64,000 nucleotides of DNA, taken from NCBI GenBank assembly GCA_021776245.1, contig JAJFGF010000033.1:1-64000 (forward strand), given 5' to 3'. A program made the position numbers and the translations under genes. Below are positions 56,126-64,000 of the stretch, in pieces; position 1 is the stretch's first letter, and every line of letters begins with the position of its first letter. The notes below the pieces were generated by a model. It did no database searches, was not told the origin of the DNA, and saw only the letters and a list, made by a program, of their open reading frames with translations. This DNA comes from Hyphococcus sp. Lineage in GTDB: Bacteria; Pseudomonadota; Alphaproteobacteria; Caulobacterales; Parvularculaceae.

Positions 56126-56262
56126 GACGACGCGACGACCAGGATTGCGCTTGAAAAAGCCAACATGATCATCACCGCCGCCTTTGCGTGACGAACCCCG
56201 TTGGTGCAGCCACTTTTTATGTTACCGTAAGGCTGGCTGGTCCTCCCCCCGAAATATCCCGT

Positions 56263-56724
56263 TTAGCGTTCGGCAAAACGCCCAAGCCCGTCACGGAACA
56301 TCATCTCCCATCCGGATTGCGCCGATTTCGCCGACGCTTCAGTGACATTGCCCATCAGCGCATCGGACACGTTGAGAAGACAGGCATCGCCTTCCACCTC
56401 AAGGGCGAGTTTCAGCATTGAAAGCGTTGGCCCGCCCCAATCCGGCGCCAGATAGCCATTGAGATAAAGCGCTTTTTCCGGCTGACACATTTGCACGCGA
56501 TACCATTCAAGGCTTTCGCCATTTTCATTTCGCTCCACCAGAAGACCGCCTGTTTGCGCATCCAGCGTCATGGTTGATTTTTCGCCGAGGGCGCGAAAAT
56601 CATTCATCCACCAGCTGTTAACCTCATCGGTCATTAATGACCAGACCTTGCCCGCGGACCGCTTTATGGGAACCTCAAATTCGTATTTGTAAATTCTTGC
56701 TGCAGGCAATTCTTCAATCGGCAT
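56263..56724 (-). CDS. SRPBCC (AHSA1-type) domain protein
   Basis: 153 aa from the ATG at 56724, with GGGAG upstream. The sequence fits the START/Bet v1-like fold of AHSA1-type proteins: EVPIKRSAGKVWSLMTDEVNSWW at the start and GWEMMFRDGLGRFAE at the end. Such proteins bind hydrophobic ligands; the ligand here is unknown. It follows the ArsR gene by 22 bases, a very common pairing in which the ArsR protein controls both. Confidence 0.87.
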   Translation of the reverse strand: MPIEELPAARIYKYEFEVPIKRSAGKVWSLMTDEVNSWWMNDFRALGEKSTMTLDAQTGGLLVERNENGESLEWYRVQMCQPEKALYLNGYLAPDWGGPTLSMLKLALEVEGDACLLNVSDALMGNVTEASAKSAQSGWEMMFRDGLGRFAER

Positions 56725-56746
56725 GGCTGTCTCCCGGCGAAATAAT

Positions 56747-57082
56747 TTACGCGTCAAATTCAGCAATTTTTTTCAGGCGCACGATCGATGACGAAATACG
56801 ATCAACATGTTTGCGCATCCATGGATTACAAGCGCGTTTTAGCGGCGCGGGATTGAGGTAGTTCCAGCGAACGCGCCCCTCGCGCTCAACGATAATCAAA
56901 TCAGCTTTTTCGAGAACACCGATATGCTTGAGGACGCCCGTGCGGCCAATAGTTGGGAATAGATCGACAATTTCCCCTGTTGTCTTTCGCCCTGCCGCCA
57001 GCGCGTCCACGATTTTCCGGCGCTTGCCGTCTGAAATCGCTTTCCAAACCTCATCACCAGCGTCGGCATATTGTGTCACCAT
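56747..57082 (-). CDS. ArsR-family winged-helix regulator
   Basis: 111 aa. Winged helix over residues 10-75: VWKAISDGKRRKIVDAL, the recognition part TIGRTGVLKHIGVLEKADLI, and the wing VEREGRVRWNYLNP. No metal-binding CxC motif is present, as usual for ArsR proteins paired with SRPBCC genes. Start ATG 57082 lies inside a palindrome and right at the predicted transcription start, so the mRNA is probably leaderless and autoregulated. Confidence 0.92.
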   Translation of the reverse strand: MVTQYADAGDEVWKAISDGKRRKIVDALAAGRKTTGEIVDLFPTIGRTGVLKHIGVLEKADLIIVEREGRVRWNYLNPAPLKRACNPWMRKHVDRISSSIVRLKKIAEFDA

Positions 57083-57116
57083 ATAGTGACATTACAGTAC
57101 ACCTATCAATTGTCAA
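57074..57116 (-). promoter_or_regulatory. Promoter and operator of the arsR-SRPBCC unit
   Basis: On the minus strand TTGACA (57116-57111), a 16-base spacer and TAATGT (57094-57089) form a good sigma-70 promoter. The predicted start of transcription falls on or next to the ATG at 57082. A perfect inverted repeat TGTCAC-N6-GTGACA (57074-57091) overlaps the -10 box and the start codon, the expected place for an ArsR operator. Confidence 0.75.
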
Positions 57117-57262
57117 GCCGCGCTCGCTTGCGCCCGCACGGCGATACGCCCCGCCCGCCCGCCGCCCCCAGCGCCTGACGCAACGCGTAATTTGTGCTAA
57201 TAAACCGGTCTCGCCCCGCGTGACGCCAGGCGCATTATTGTTTTTGAAGCCGGAGACCGCCA

Positions 57263-58750
57263 ATGCCCCCTTTTGACAGCATTCTTGAGACGATCGGCAA
57301 CACGCCAATCGTCCGCATCAACAAGCTGGCGCCGGATCACGTCAATCTTTTCGCCAAGATTGAAGCCTTTAATCCCATGGGGTCGGTGAAAGACCGGCTC
57401 GCCCTGGGCGTTATCGAGGATGCGGAAAAATCGGGCGCCTTAAGTCCAGGACAAACCGTCGTCGAGGCGACGAGCGGCAATACCGGTATCGGTCTCGCCA
57501 TGGTGTGTGCGGTCAAAGGCTATCCGCTGGTGGTGACGATGGCGGAAAGCTTTTCGGTGGAGCGGCGCCGGCTGATGCGGTTTCTCGGCGCAAAGGTGGT
57601 TTTAACGCCGGCTTCGGAGAAAGGCACCGGCATGTACCGGAAGGCGGAAGAACTCGCCGATGCGCACGGCTGGTTCCTTGCCCGGCAATTTGAAAACCCG
57701 GCCAATCCCGATATGCATGCGCGCACAACCGCGCGCGAAATTCTCGAAACATTTGACGGTATTCATCTCGACTATTGGGTGACCGGCGCCGGCACCGGCG
57801 GCACGCTGCAGGGCATTGCGCGTGTGTTGCGCGCAGAAAGTCCGAATACAAAAATTATTGTTTGCGAGCCGGATAATGCGCAGATCCTTGGCGGCGGCCA
57901 TCGCACGAAATACAACAGCGACGGCGCGCCGTTAGACAGCCATCCAGATTTCCGCCCGCATTTGATGCAAGGCTGGACGCCGGACTTTATTCCCAAAATT
58001 ACCGGCGATGCGATGGATGAAAAGCTGATTGACCGGTTTCTTCCGGTCAACGGACTCGAAGCCCTGCGTCTTGCGAAGGCGCTTGCCTGTAAGGAAGGCA
58101 TATTTGCCGGGATATCCGGCGGCGCCACCTTCGCCGCAGCAGTCGAAATCGCCAAAACGGCGCCGAACGGCGCAAATATCTTGTGCATGCTGCCGGATAC
58201 GGGTGAGCGTTATCTTTCAACACCGCTCTTTGAAGACATCCCCGCCGACATGACAGACGCTGAAATCGCCCTTTCCAAATCCACGCCCGGTTACCGTTTC
58301 GACCAGGCGCCAAAAACAGCGCCCCAAAGCGCCGATGCAGCGCCGGTCGACGTGAATGATCGCGCGCGTCAGTTCGTGGCCGGCGCCCTTGCCGACCGGG
58401 AACAACCGGTTGCATTTTTTGCGCTCGAATGGTGCGAATTCTGCTGGTCCGTTCGGAAAATGTTTGCAGAACTCGACATCGACTATCGGGCGATCGATCT
58501 CGACTCCGTGGAGTATCAGGAAAATGGCTGGGGCGGCGAGATCAGAAAAGCTTTGGAAGCACAAACCGCGATGAAAACAATCCCGCAAATTTTTGTTGGC
58601 GGCAGTTTTATCGGCGGGTGCAGTGAAGTGTTCGACAGTTACAAGGACGGCCGCCTGCAAAAGCTGTTTGATGAATTTGGCGTTTCTTATGCTGACAAAG
58701 CCGGCTTTGATCCTTACGAATTATTACCGAAATGGCTGCATCCGCGGTAA
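57263..58750 (+). CDS. Cysteine synthase A fused to a C-terminal glutaredoxin domain
   Basis: 495 aa. Residues 1-330 are O-acetylserine sulfhydrylase: PMGSVKDRLA with the PLP Lys43, EATSGNTGIGLAM, TGAGTGGTLQG and GISGGATFAAA. After an Ala/Pro linker, residues 380-475 form a glutaredoxin-like domain with WCEFC (Cys391, Cys394), TIPQIFVGG and GGCSEVFD. The reading frame is continuous, so this is a true fusion. The second domain could use glutathione or reduce partners in sulfur metabolism. CysE in the window makes the substrate. GGAGACC precedes the ATG. Confidence 0.95.
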   Translation: MPPFDSILETIGNTPIVRINKLAPDHVNLFAKIEAFNPMGSVKDRLALGVIEDAEKSGALSPGQTVVEATSGNTGIGLAMVCAVKGYPLVVTMAESFSVERRRLMRFLGAKVVLTPASEKGTGMYRKAEELADAHGWFLARQFENPANPDMHARTTAREILETFDGIHLDYWVTGAGTGGTLQGIARVLRAESPNTKIIVCEPDNAQILGGGHRTKYNSDGAPLDSHPDFRPHLMQGWTPDFIPKITGDAMDEKLIDRFLPVNGLEALRLAKALACKEGIFAGISGGATFAAAVEIAKTAPNGANILCMLPDTGERYLSTPLFEDIPADMTDAEIALSKSTPGYRFDQAPKTAPQSADAAPVDVNDRARQFVAGALADREQPVAFFALEWCEFCWSVRKMFAELDIDYRAIDLDSVEYQENGWGGEIRKALEAQTAMKTIPQIFVGGSFIGGCSEVFDSYKDGRLQKLFDEFGVSYADKAGFDPYELLPKWLHPR

Positions 58751-58819
58751 CCGACAACGCATATCAGACGCCACGCAGCAATTTCGGCCAACGCACGAGG
58801 CCCTGCGCTTAACGACTGT

Positions 58820-59419
58820 TTATGCCAGTACGTTGCGCAATAATTCTTCGATTATTTTGACTTCCTTCACCGTACATTCCGCATCGGAAGATACGGCGTC
58901 CCTTCCCCCGAATTTTACATAGTGGACCGCCGCAGGCCCGGTTGTGTTCTGTGCTGCAAGCTGTTCAAAAAACGACTTTGTCAAATCCGGCGTTGAATTC
59001 TCAGAAGCCGAATCTGCCTGACCGGCCGTGCAAACAACCATTATATTATCCAATTTGCACAAAAGAGGCCGGATAACGTCATTTTCTACTGCAAAGGAAA
59101 CACCCGGTCTCCAGACTTTGTCAAAATAGCCCTTAAGAATTGCGGGCATTGAATACATCCAAACCGGAAAAACAAAAATAATTGTTGTGGCTTGAGCGAG
59201 CGAATTTGTCAGCCCCGTCAATTCCCCGGGCGTGACGCCTTTTGAATAACAGTGTTGCAGATCATCCTCGCGAAGCACCGGATCAAATCCGCATCGATAA
59301 AGATCCAGGAATTCAACATGCGCCCCAAGGTTCTTCAGTCTCGAAAGGATCAATTCAAGACACGAAAATACGAAGCCCTCACGTCGCGGCGCGGCATATA
59401 CGACATGGACCTTATTCAT
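58820..59419 (-). CDS. Flavodoxin-fold NAD(P)H:quinone oxidoreductase-like protein
   Basis: 199 aa. Flavodoxin-like fold of the NQO1/YwrO/KefF group: HVVYAAPRREGFVFSCLELIL at the phosphate-binding start, ATTIIFVFPVWMYSMPAILKGYFDKVW in the middle, the hallmark of this family. Expected to bind FMN or FAD and use NAD(P)H. Its ATG lies inside the TIR gene, 8 bp before the end of that stop, so it is translationally coupled to it. The link to a TIR domain, which usually consumes NAD, is intriguing. Confidence 0.87.
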   Translation of the reverse strand: MNKVHVVYAAPRREGFVFSCLELILSRLKNLGAHVEFLDLYRCGFDPVLREDDLQHCYSKGVTPGELTGLTNSLAQATTIIFVFPVWMYSMPAILKGYFDKVWRPGVSFAVENDVIRPLLCKLDNIMVVCTAGQADSASENSTPDLTKSFFEQLAAQNTTGPAAVHYVKFGGRDAVSSDAECTVKEVKIIEELLRNVLA

Positions 59420-61064
59420 TCGCAGCGCTTTCGAGTTGAATTGATTTTTCCTGCAAATAGAGCAGCGACAATAATATTTCCGCCTCCAGCCACTGTCGAT
59501 CCTTTACGGTCTCGCTCGGATCATGCTGTTCAATGGCGGCCTCGAGCCATTTGATGATTTTCGCCCGTTGAAAAACCGTGCTGTTTTCATAGGCGGCCGC
59601 TGAGCCGGCGACCTTCCAGGGAAACAACCAATATCGCGTTTGGTCCTGGCCGATCAACGCGCCGTGGGGATCGAGAATTTTATCCTGAGACTGTTCATAT
59701 CCGTCATCATCAGGAACATCCATCGTCAAATCACGGGCCCAAAAACGGTCCCGAATTTCCAGGGAGCGCGGAATGCCAAGCCGCTTGTTGGTTTCGTGTA
59801 ACAGAAACATAGCGTTTCCAGACACGCTTATTGATGGGCCGCCGGCTGACCGTTCCGGATAGGGCCGCCATAAAGCGCTGCCCCGTTGATTTGAATCGCC
59901 GATCCATTGAATCGCTTTTTCAAGAGCGTTCGCCGCAGCGGTCCTCTGCGCCGGCGTAAGGCGGCCATTCTGCAGCGTTTCAAGCAGCGCCCATGACGCT
60001 GTGACCGTAACATAGGCGGACGCATTGTCATCATCCGCATCAACGCCGGCATATATGGGCCACCATCCTTCGCGGTGCTGCATGTCGATGATGAAATCGA
60101 AAAGTTCCGGCGGCGGCGCCCTGCCATAGGCGGCATGAGCCATCAGGACCCAGCTTGACGACGCGACATGCGCCGCCTCCTTAATGCGCGATTCCAGCGC
60201 TACAAGATGGGGAACCGGGTCGGAGGGTTGTAAGCCGGCGGCATTGACAGCGTTTTTTTGAACAATGAACCGTGTAGAGTTTGTACGACTTAAAGCGCGC
60301 AAGTTTCTGCCAAAAAATGCGGCGACATGGTCTTTACTGAGATCATAGGCCGGGCCCGCACCGGCGATCTGGCGATTGGTTTTGCTGAGGGCGACAGACG
60401 CCTGTGCGACTTCCCAAGGCGTGTTTTGTTCCTCCGTATCCGGCAGGTTCGAAAGAAAAACCTCGAGCGAGCCTGCAAGCGCATCGATCTGACCCTGGAG
60501 CTGCGCATCGGTTCGCGAATTTAGCGGTATTGAATCAGGCGATGCGGCGGCGCGCCAAATTGCGCTTGTATCACGGGCAAGATCGGGCCCCCAGATTACG
60601 CCAATCGAAAGGATGAATATCGACATGACAGCGGCGACCGAAACAAGGCGTTTTCTGACGACGCGCATTTCGCCCACAGCCGCGGACACTTCAGCGACAA
60701 GGCTGCCCTTGGGATCCATGATGGTGACGCCCTTCAAATAGATGGGAATGTCATCCAATGGCGTCGGGCTCGCCATGACCGGTAAAATTCGGCCATTTGG
60801 GTTCGGCCATTTTTGTTGGGCGAAACCAAGTTCCGTCCTGGTATATCGCCCCTTCGGAACAGACTGCGGTGTAATCAAAAATATCAGCAGATCAGATTTA
60901 CCAATCTCCGATTGAATGCGTTGGTCAAAAGTTTTTCCGACCGGCAAATCCTCTTTGTCAAAAAATACTTTGTGGCCGCTCTGCGTCAGCGACAACGCAA
61001 GCGCCGCGGCCTGTTTGCGGTTTTCGTGGGCATATGAGATGAATATCTTCACGCGTTGGCGCAC
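59412..61064 (-). CDS. TIR domain - transmembrane - alpha-helical repeat protein
   Basis: 550 aa. Residues 1-120 form a TIR domain: IFISYAHENR, GHKVFFDKEDLPVGKTF, SDLLIFLITPQSVP and the putative catalytic Glu78 in RYTRTELGFA. One transmembrane helix follows (about 141-159). The remaining 390 residues should lie outside the cytoplasm. They are rich in Trp and Ala and show helix pairs (ASAYVTVTASWALLETL, NALEKAIQWIGDSN, SGNAMFLLHETNKRLG) that suggest an alpha/alpha toroid like prenyltransferases or terpene cyclases; this fold is my inference. Function unknown; it may sense an envelope signal and act on NAD in the cytoplasm. Confidence 0.85.
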   Translation of the reverse strand: MRQRVKIFISYAHENRKQAAALALSLTQSGHKVFFDKEDLPVGKTFDQRIQSEIGKSDLLIFLITPQSVPKGRYTRTELGFAQQKWPNPNGRILPVMASPTPLDDIPIYLKGVTIMDPKGSLVAEVSAAVGEMRVVRKRLVSVAAVMSIFILSIGVIWGPDLARDTSAIWRAAASPDSIPLNSRTDAQLQGQIDALAGSLEVFLSNLPDTEEQNTPWEVAQASVALSKTNRQIAGAGPAYDLSKDHVAAFFGRNLRALSRTNSTRFIVQKNAVNAAGLQPSDPVPHLVALESRIKEAAHVASSSWVLMAHAAYGRAPPPELFDFIIDMQHREGWWPIYAGVDADDDNASAYVTVTASWALLETLQNGRLTPAQRTAAANALEKAIQWIGDSNQRGSALWRPYPERSAGGPSISVSGNAMFLLHETNKRLGIPRSLEIRDRFWARDLTMDVPDDDGYEQSQDKILDPHGALIGQDQTRYWLFPWKVAGSAAAYENSTVFQRAKIIKWLEAAIEQHDPSETVKDRQWLEAEILLSLLYLQEKSIQLESAANE

Positions 61065-61309
61065 ATAGCGGCGGGCTTGATCATCGCGTTCACGCCTTCA
61101 TTAAAGAGTCCGCGTTGCTGCGCCTCGACAGTGACAACGCTTTGGGACGCCGGATCGGAGCGAACCTATCTATTATGCGTTCACGCATATCGCATCACGT
61201 CAACGCCAATAACAACCGGTGATGCGCCCAGCAATTGAAAACCATCCGGGCGTTCATTCACCAGACATTTTCGTCAGGTCTCAACCTCAATGTGAGACTT
61301 ATGCCTCAA

Positions 61310-61876
61310 TTAACAGAAAGGACCCGTCGAAGAAGAACAATCGCGGTCGCGTCCATTATAGCGATTGACGCCATAGCCGCGTCTATGATGTCTGCGTCCC
61401 GCAATGATCCGGGTTTTTTCAACATCCGCTTCAATTCTGCGTATTTCCAGAGAAAGGTCGCTAAAGGCTTCTTCGGCGTCATCCCACCGGTTCATGGACG
61501 CAATGCATTGTCCTTCGCGGTAATTGCGCATCTCCATGCAACGCGCATGGTTTTTGCAACTTGCGACAACGTTGCGGTGTTGGCCCTCAATTTCCGCGTC
61601 AAACCGATTGAGACGGTCTTCCAGGACATTCCATTCTCTCGTTACATCCGTATTGCTCTTTTGACCGCCGACGGCGCCGCCGCCGCTGGGCAATCCGACG
61701 CCCAAAATGCCACGAAGAGAATCGGATTGATCCTTGAGGTACACAAGCCGTGAATCAAGACCCGGATTATCGCAGATCGCGCCGGTTTCCGTGTAGGCGC
61801 TGCCGCCATTGCCGCCGGTAACTGCGCATGCATTTGCAAGGATTATGAGTCCAACAAGGAAAATACTCTTTGTCAT
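61310..61876 (-). CDS. Predicted lipoprotein with coiled-coil region
   Basis: 188 aa. Lipoprotein signal (FLVGLIILANAC). The mature part has a helical stretch with heptad-like spacing (REWNVLEDRLNRFDAEIEG ... FSDLSLEIRRIEADVEK), several Cys (for example CKNHARC) and an Arg/His-rich tail near the C-terminus. No family recognised. It is 38 bases downstream of the next lipoprotein gene. The 245 bases between it and the TIR gene show no other gene. Confidence 0.8.
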   Translation of the reverse strand: MTKSIFLVGLIILANACAVTGGNGGSAYTETGAICDNPGLDSRLVYLKDQSDSLRGILGVGLPSGGGAVGGQKSNTDVTREWNVLEDRLNRFDAEIEGQHRNVVASCKNHARCMEMRNYREGQCIASMNRWDDAEEAFSDLSLEIRRIEADVEKTRIIAGRRHHRRGYGVNRYNGRDRDCSSSTGPFC

Positions 61877-61913
61877 ATCGCAGCCTCTCTTCGGTTCCAG
61901 CTATTTGCGTGTT

Positions 61914-62240
61914 TTATTTGCACTCAACCATTTCAACATCAGTGTCACTGTCTTTCATCGCCACCGCGCCGCCCCGCGATGTCGCAACGCCGGGGCCGAC
62001 CAACGCCGCCCAGGGCTCAATCGATCCCGACGCAGTTACCGCACCCGCCGCCACACTCGACTTTTCGGAGCGATCGCGCATCACCACAGTCGTGGAATTC
62101 GGATCGCTGTTCGCAGCCGCCACCCTGCAGCGCTCATCAAACACCTCGGCATTTGTCTGACTTCCGCTCCCGCCGGATACGCAACCGGCAATCATGAACA
62201 AGCCTGAGAAAATAAGTATGTGGGTGCGCATCGCTTTCAT
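61914..62240 (-). CDS. Small predicted lipoprotein
   Basis: 108 aa from the ATG at 62240, with GGAGAAAC upstream. Signal and lipobox end at IAGC. The mature protein is Ser/Thr/Gly/Ala-rich with two further Cys (one near FDERC, one at VECK at the C-terminus) that could form a disulfide. No family recognised. It begins 20 bases after the stop of the Sel1 protein gene, so they are likely co-transcribed. Confidence 0.78.
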   Translation of the reverse strand: MKAMRTHILIFSGLFMIAGCVSGGSGSQTNAEVFDERCRVAAANSDPNSTTVVMRDRSEKSSVAAGAVTASGSIEPWAALVGPGVATSRGGAVAMKDSDTDVEMVECK

Positions 62241-62260
62241 TGGTTTCTCCGTCGATCCGG

Positions 62261-64000
62261 TCATGGATTGGATCGGCACCCTTCGCCTACAGCAATCATG
62301 CGCTCACGATGGAATGCATCCAATTGCAATTCGGCCTTCAAATTTTCCCACCGTTCGTCGGATGGAAGATCGCCATAACCATTAATAATTCTGATCGCTA
62401 TCGGGTGGCCCAGATTCGCGGCTTCCACGAGGAACTGATCCGCTTGTTCAATATTTTCAACAAGGCCGCACAGCTTATAGCTGCTGGCGACGGTTCCCGT
62501 TCCATAGGCAAGCGCAAGATTGAACAGCGCATTGGCGTTTCGATAAACATACCGGCCGCTGCGATCTTCGCCGGCGGCGCGCTTTAGCCAATGCAAGCCC
62601 GCATCGGTATTTTGCACGGTGCCAAGACCCGTGAGATACATTTTCCCGAGCGTGTTCATGGACATCGGATCGTCGTTTATTTCAGCGGCGCTGCAAATCA
62701 GATAAACAGTTTCAATGGGCGTTAGATCGCCGGTTTCTTCAAAGCCGAGGCTCCCCTGGAAGTTTCTAAAGGCGCGCCGTGTCATCGGACCATATTTGCC
62801 GTCAATTTTGCCGTCATAGTGGCGCAATGCGCGTAACGCCTGTTGCCGCTCACTCAGGGAAATGACGCCGCCGCCGGTCGGATTGTTTTGATAATCCCGC
62901 GAAATTCTCGCAAGGCTGGTTTCCGAATATTCGCAGGTCAGATTGAACGCCTGCAAGCGCTTCGCCGCCAGTCGCGCATACTCCGATTGGCATCCGCGCC
63001 CTTCAGTAATGGCGAGCTGCATTTGCCGTTGCGCTTCTGTGGTGTTGCCGACGGCGAGATATGCTTCGCCAAGCTTAAACATCGCCTCTGACCGACTGCG
63101 GCATTCAAGATCGCGTCTGCGTTCGGAGCACTCTTCCCCCACGGCGAGGCCAACGCAATCATCCGGGAGGCCGTCGCGCGAGCGCGTTTGGACACCGCCA
63201 TAATCTCCCGCACCGCCAGATTGGGCACGGCTCGAACCCCCCAAATTTCTTCGACTCGTTGAATCGCCCGCCGGGCTGTTGCGATAATATTGCGACCCTT
63301 GTGCGCCATACGGCGAGTAACGCCCCCTGGGTCCATAGAGATTATAGACATTTTCGTCATATCCGTAGAGATCGACTGCTTCAGAGACCAGCAGCCCAAT
63401 CCAATCACGGAACTCCACCTCAGGCAGGGATAGTTTCGCAGTGAGCTCGCCAAAAGTCGGCCACGGACGATTGTCGCTCAGGAAACGCCAGATGACGGCA
63501 TCTTGCGTTAACATTTCGATTCGCTTTTGGAACGTTTCCCCCTCGCAGTGATCTCGGAAACCGCCCGGCGATTGTCGCCCGCGTCTTTGTAAGAGATCCG
63601 CAGCTTCACGTTGAAAGCTGTCCTGTTCAGCAGTCGTAAGATCGCCTTGTGTAGCAATGTAGCGTTCCCACTGTAGCCCATTCGTCACATCGCAAAGAAC
63701 TGCGATGTGCATGTTGATGTAGGCTTCCTTGTACTCAGGCTCACCCGGGTCGCTAATAATGAAATCATTTCTAAATGGGTATTGCGTTGATGTTTCAAAC
63801 GCAGGACGAGCGTTATTTGGATAACCTTCATTTGAAGTGTTGATCGCATCATCACCAAGATACATTTGACCAAGACGATAATAGCCTTCACCTCCGAAAA
63901 ATCGATGTAGTTCTTTGAAATTGTTAATCGCTACACGTTCGTCAGGCTCGGAAAGCTCCAAACCCTGATAAAGTTCACGCGCGTCTACATCGCCGTTAGA
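62261..64000 (-). CDS. Sel1-repeat / peptidoglycan-binding-domain protein (partial)
   Basis: At least 579 residues; the frame is open through the window edge, so the start lies beyond 64000. Sel1/TPR-like units are seen at both ends (ELHRFFGGEGYYRLGQMYLGD; MSMNTLGKMYLTGLGTVQNTDAGLHWLKRAA). Between them are a Gly/Ser/Tyr-rich spacer and a PG_binding_1-like domain (ALRHYDGKIDGKYGPMTRRAFRNFQ). Several Cys suggest an oxidising, periplasmic location. It probably scaffolds proteins at the cell wall. It heads the visible part of the minus-strand run that includes the two lipoproteins and, after a 245-bp gap, the TIR gene. Confidence 0.85.
   Translation of the reverse strand, partial: SNGDVDARELYQGLELSEPDERVAINNFKELHRFFGGEGYYRLGQMYLGDDAINTSNEGYPNNARPAFETSTQYPFRNDFIISDPGEPEYKEAYINMHIAVLCDVTNGLQWERYIATQGDLTTAEQDSFQREAADLLQRRGRQSPGGFRDHCEGETFQKRIEMLTQDAVIWRFLSDNRPWPTFGELTAKLSLPEVEFRDWIGLLVSEAVDLYGYDENVYNLYGPRGRYSPYGAQGSQYYRNSPAGDSTSRRNLGGSSRAQSGGAGDYGGVQTRSRDGLPDDCVGLAVGEECSERRRDLECRSRSEAMFKLGEAYLAVGNTTEAQRQMQLAITEGRGCQSEYARLAAKRLQAFNLTCEYSETSLARISRDYQNNPTGGGVISLSERQQALRALRHYDGKIDGKYGPMTRRAFRNFQGSLGFEETGDLTPIETVYLICSAAEINDDPMSMNTLGKMYLTGLGTVQNTDAGLHWLKRAAGEDRSGRYVYRNANALFNLALAYGTGTVASSYKLCGLVENIEQADQFLVEAANLGHPIAIRIINGYGDLPSDERWENLKAELQLDAFHRERMIAVGEGCRSNP

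Overview
The window is a chromosomal segment of an alphaproteobacterium. The best fit is a Caulobacterales/Parvularculales-type (Hyphomonadaceae-like) lineage. The evidence is the set of alphaproteobacterial marker genes: ispH-thrB-rnhA in series, a TrcR-type DUF1013 protein, an RcdA-type DUF1465 protein, DUF1192 and DUF465 small proteins, a probable 6S RNA upstream of purEK, and an Oar-like TonB-dependent receptor. DNA is moderately GC-rich and densely coding, with many 1-11 bp gene overlaps. I made no database search; all family calls are from motif and sequence recognition.

Layout. 1-4 kb: tail of an IS110-type transposase, an M3 oligopeptidase lipoprotein and agmatine deiminase. 4-7.8 kb: FMN riboswitch plus ribD-ribE-ribB-ribH-folE operon. 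7.9-20 kb: a large TonB-dependent receptor, argS with a lipoprotein gene, ispH-thrB-rnhA, a peroxiredoxin, YqgE and an EAL phosphodiesterase. 20-26 kb: GNAT, a B12-binding-like radical SAM protein, M16 peptidase, thrC and a paraoxonase-like protein, all on the minus strand. 26.5-44.6 kb: mostly housekeeping genes (rpmE, RcdA-like, two membrane paralogues, trmFO, TetR, pirin, quinone oxidoreductase, TrcR, SDR, ubiX, DUF465 genes, GGDEF cyclase, 6S RNA, purE-purK, nucleoside hydrolase, enolase-superfamily enzyme).

44.6-47.6 kb is the clearest accessory islet. It lies just downstream of tRNA-Lys and holds a solo DDE transposase, a decayed Rhs gene whose 3' end still encodes an intact toxin tip, and a lipoprotein gene one base behind it. 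The tip resembles the catalytic region of colicin M (a periplasmic lipid II phosphatase). The lipoprotein has the size, periplasmic location and cysteine placement of the colicin M immunity protein. I regard this as the most interesting system in the window.

47.8-53.1 kb is a six-gene minus-strand operon (queF, cyclophilin lipoprotein, NUDIX, cysE, queA, tgt) carrying three queuosine genes. folE, in the riboflavin operon, would supply that pathway's first step. 53.4-58.8 kb: tRNA-Phe, malate synthase G, an ArsR-SRPBCC pair with a visible self-overlapping operator, and a cysteine synthase fused to a glutaredoxin domain. 58.8-64 kb: a minus-strand group with a flavodoxin-fold oxidoreductase translationally coupled to a TIR-transmembrane-repeat protein, two lipoproteins and a Sel1/peptidoglycan-binding protein cut by the window edge. 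This group is a second candidate for an undescribed envelope-linked system.
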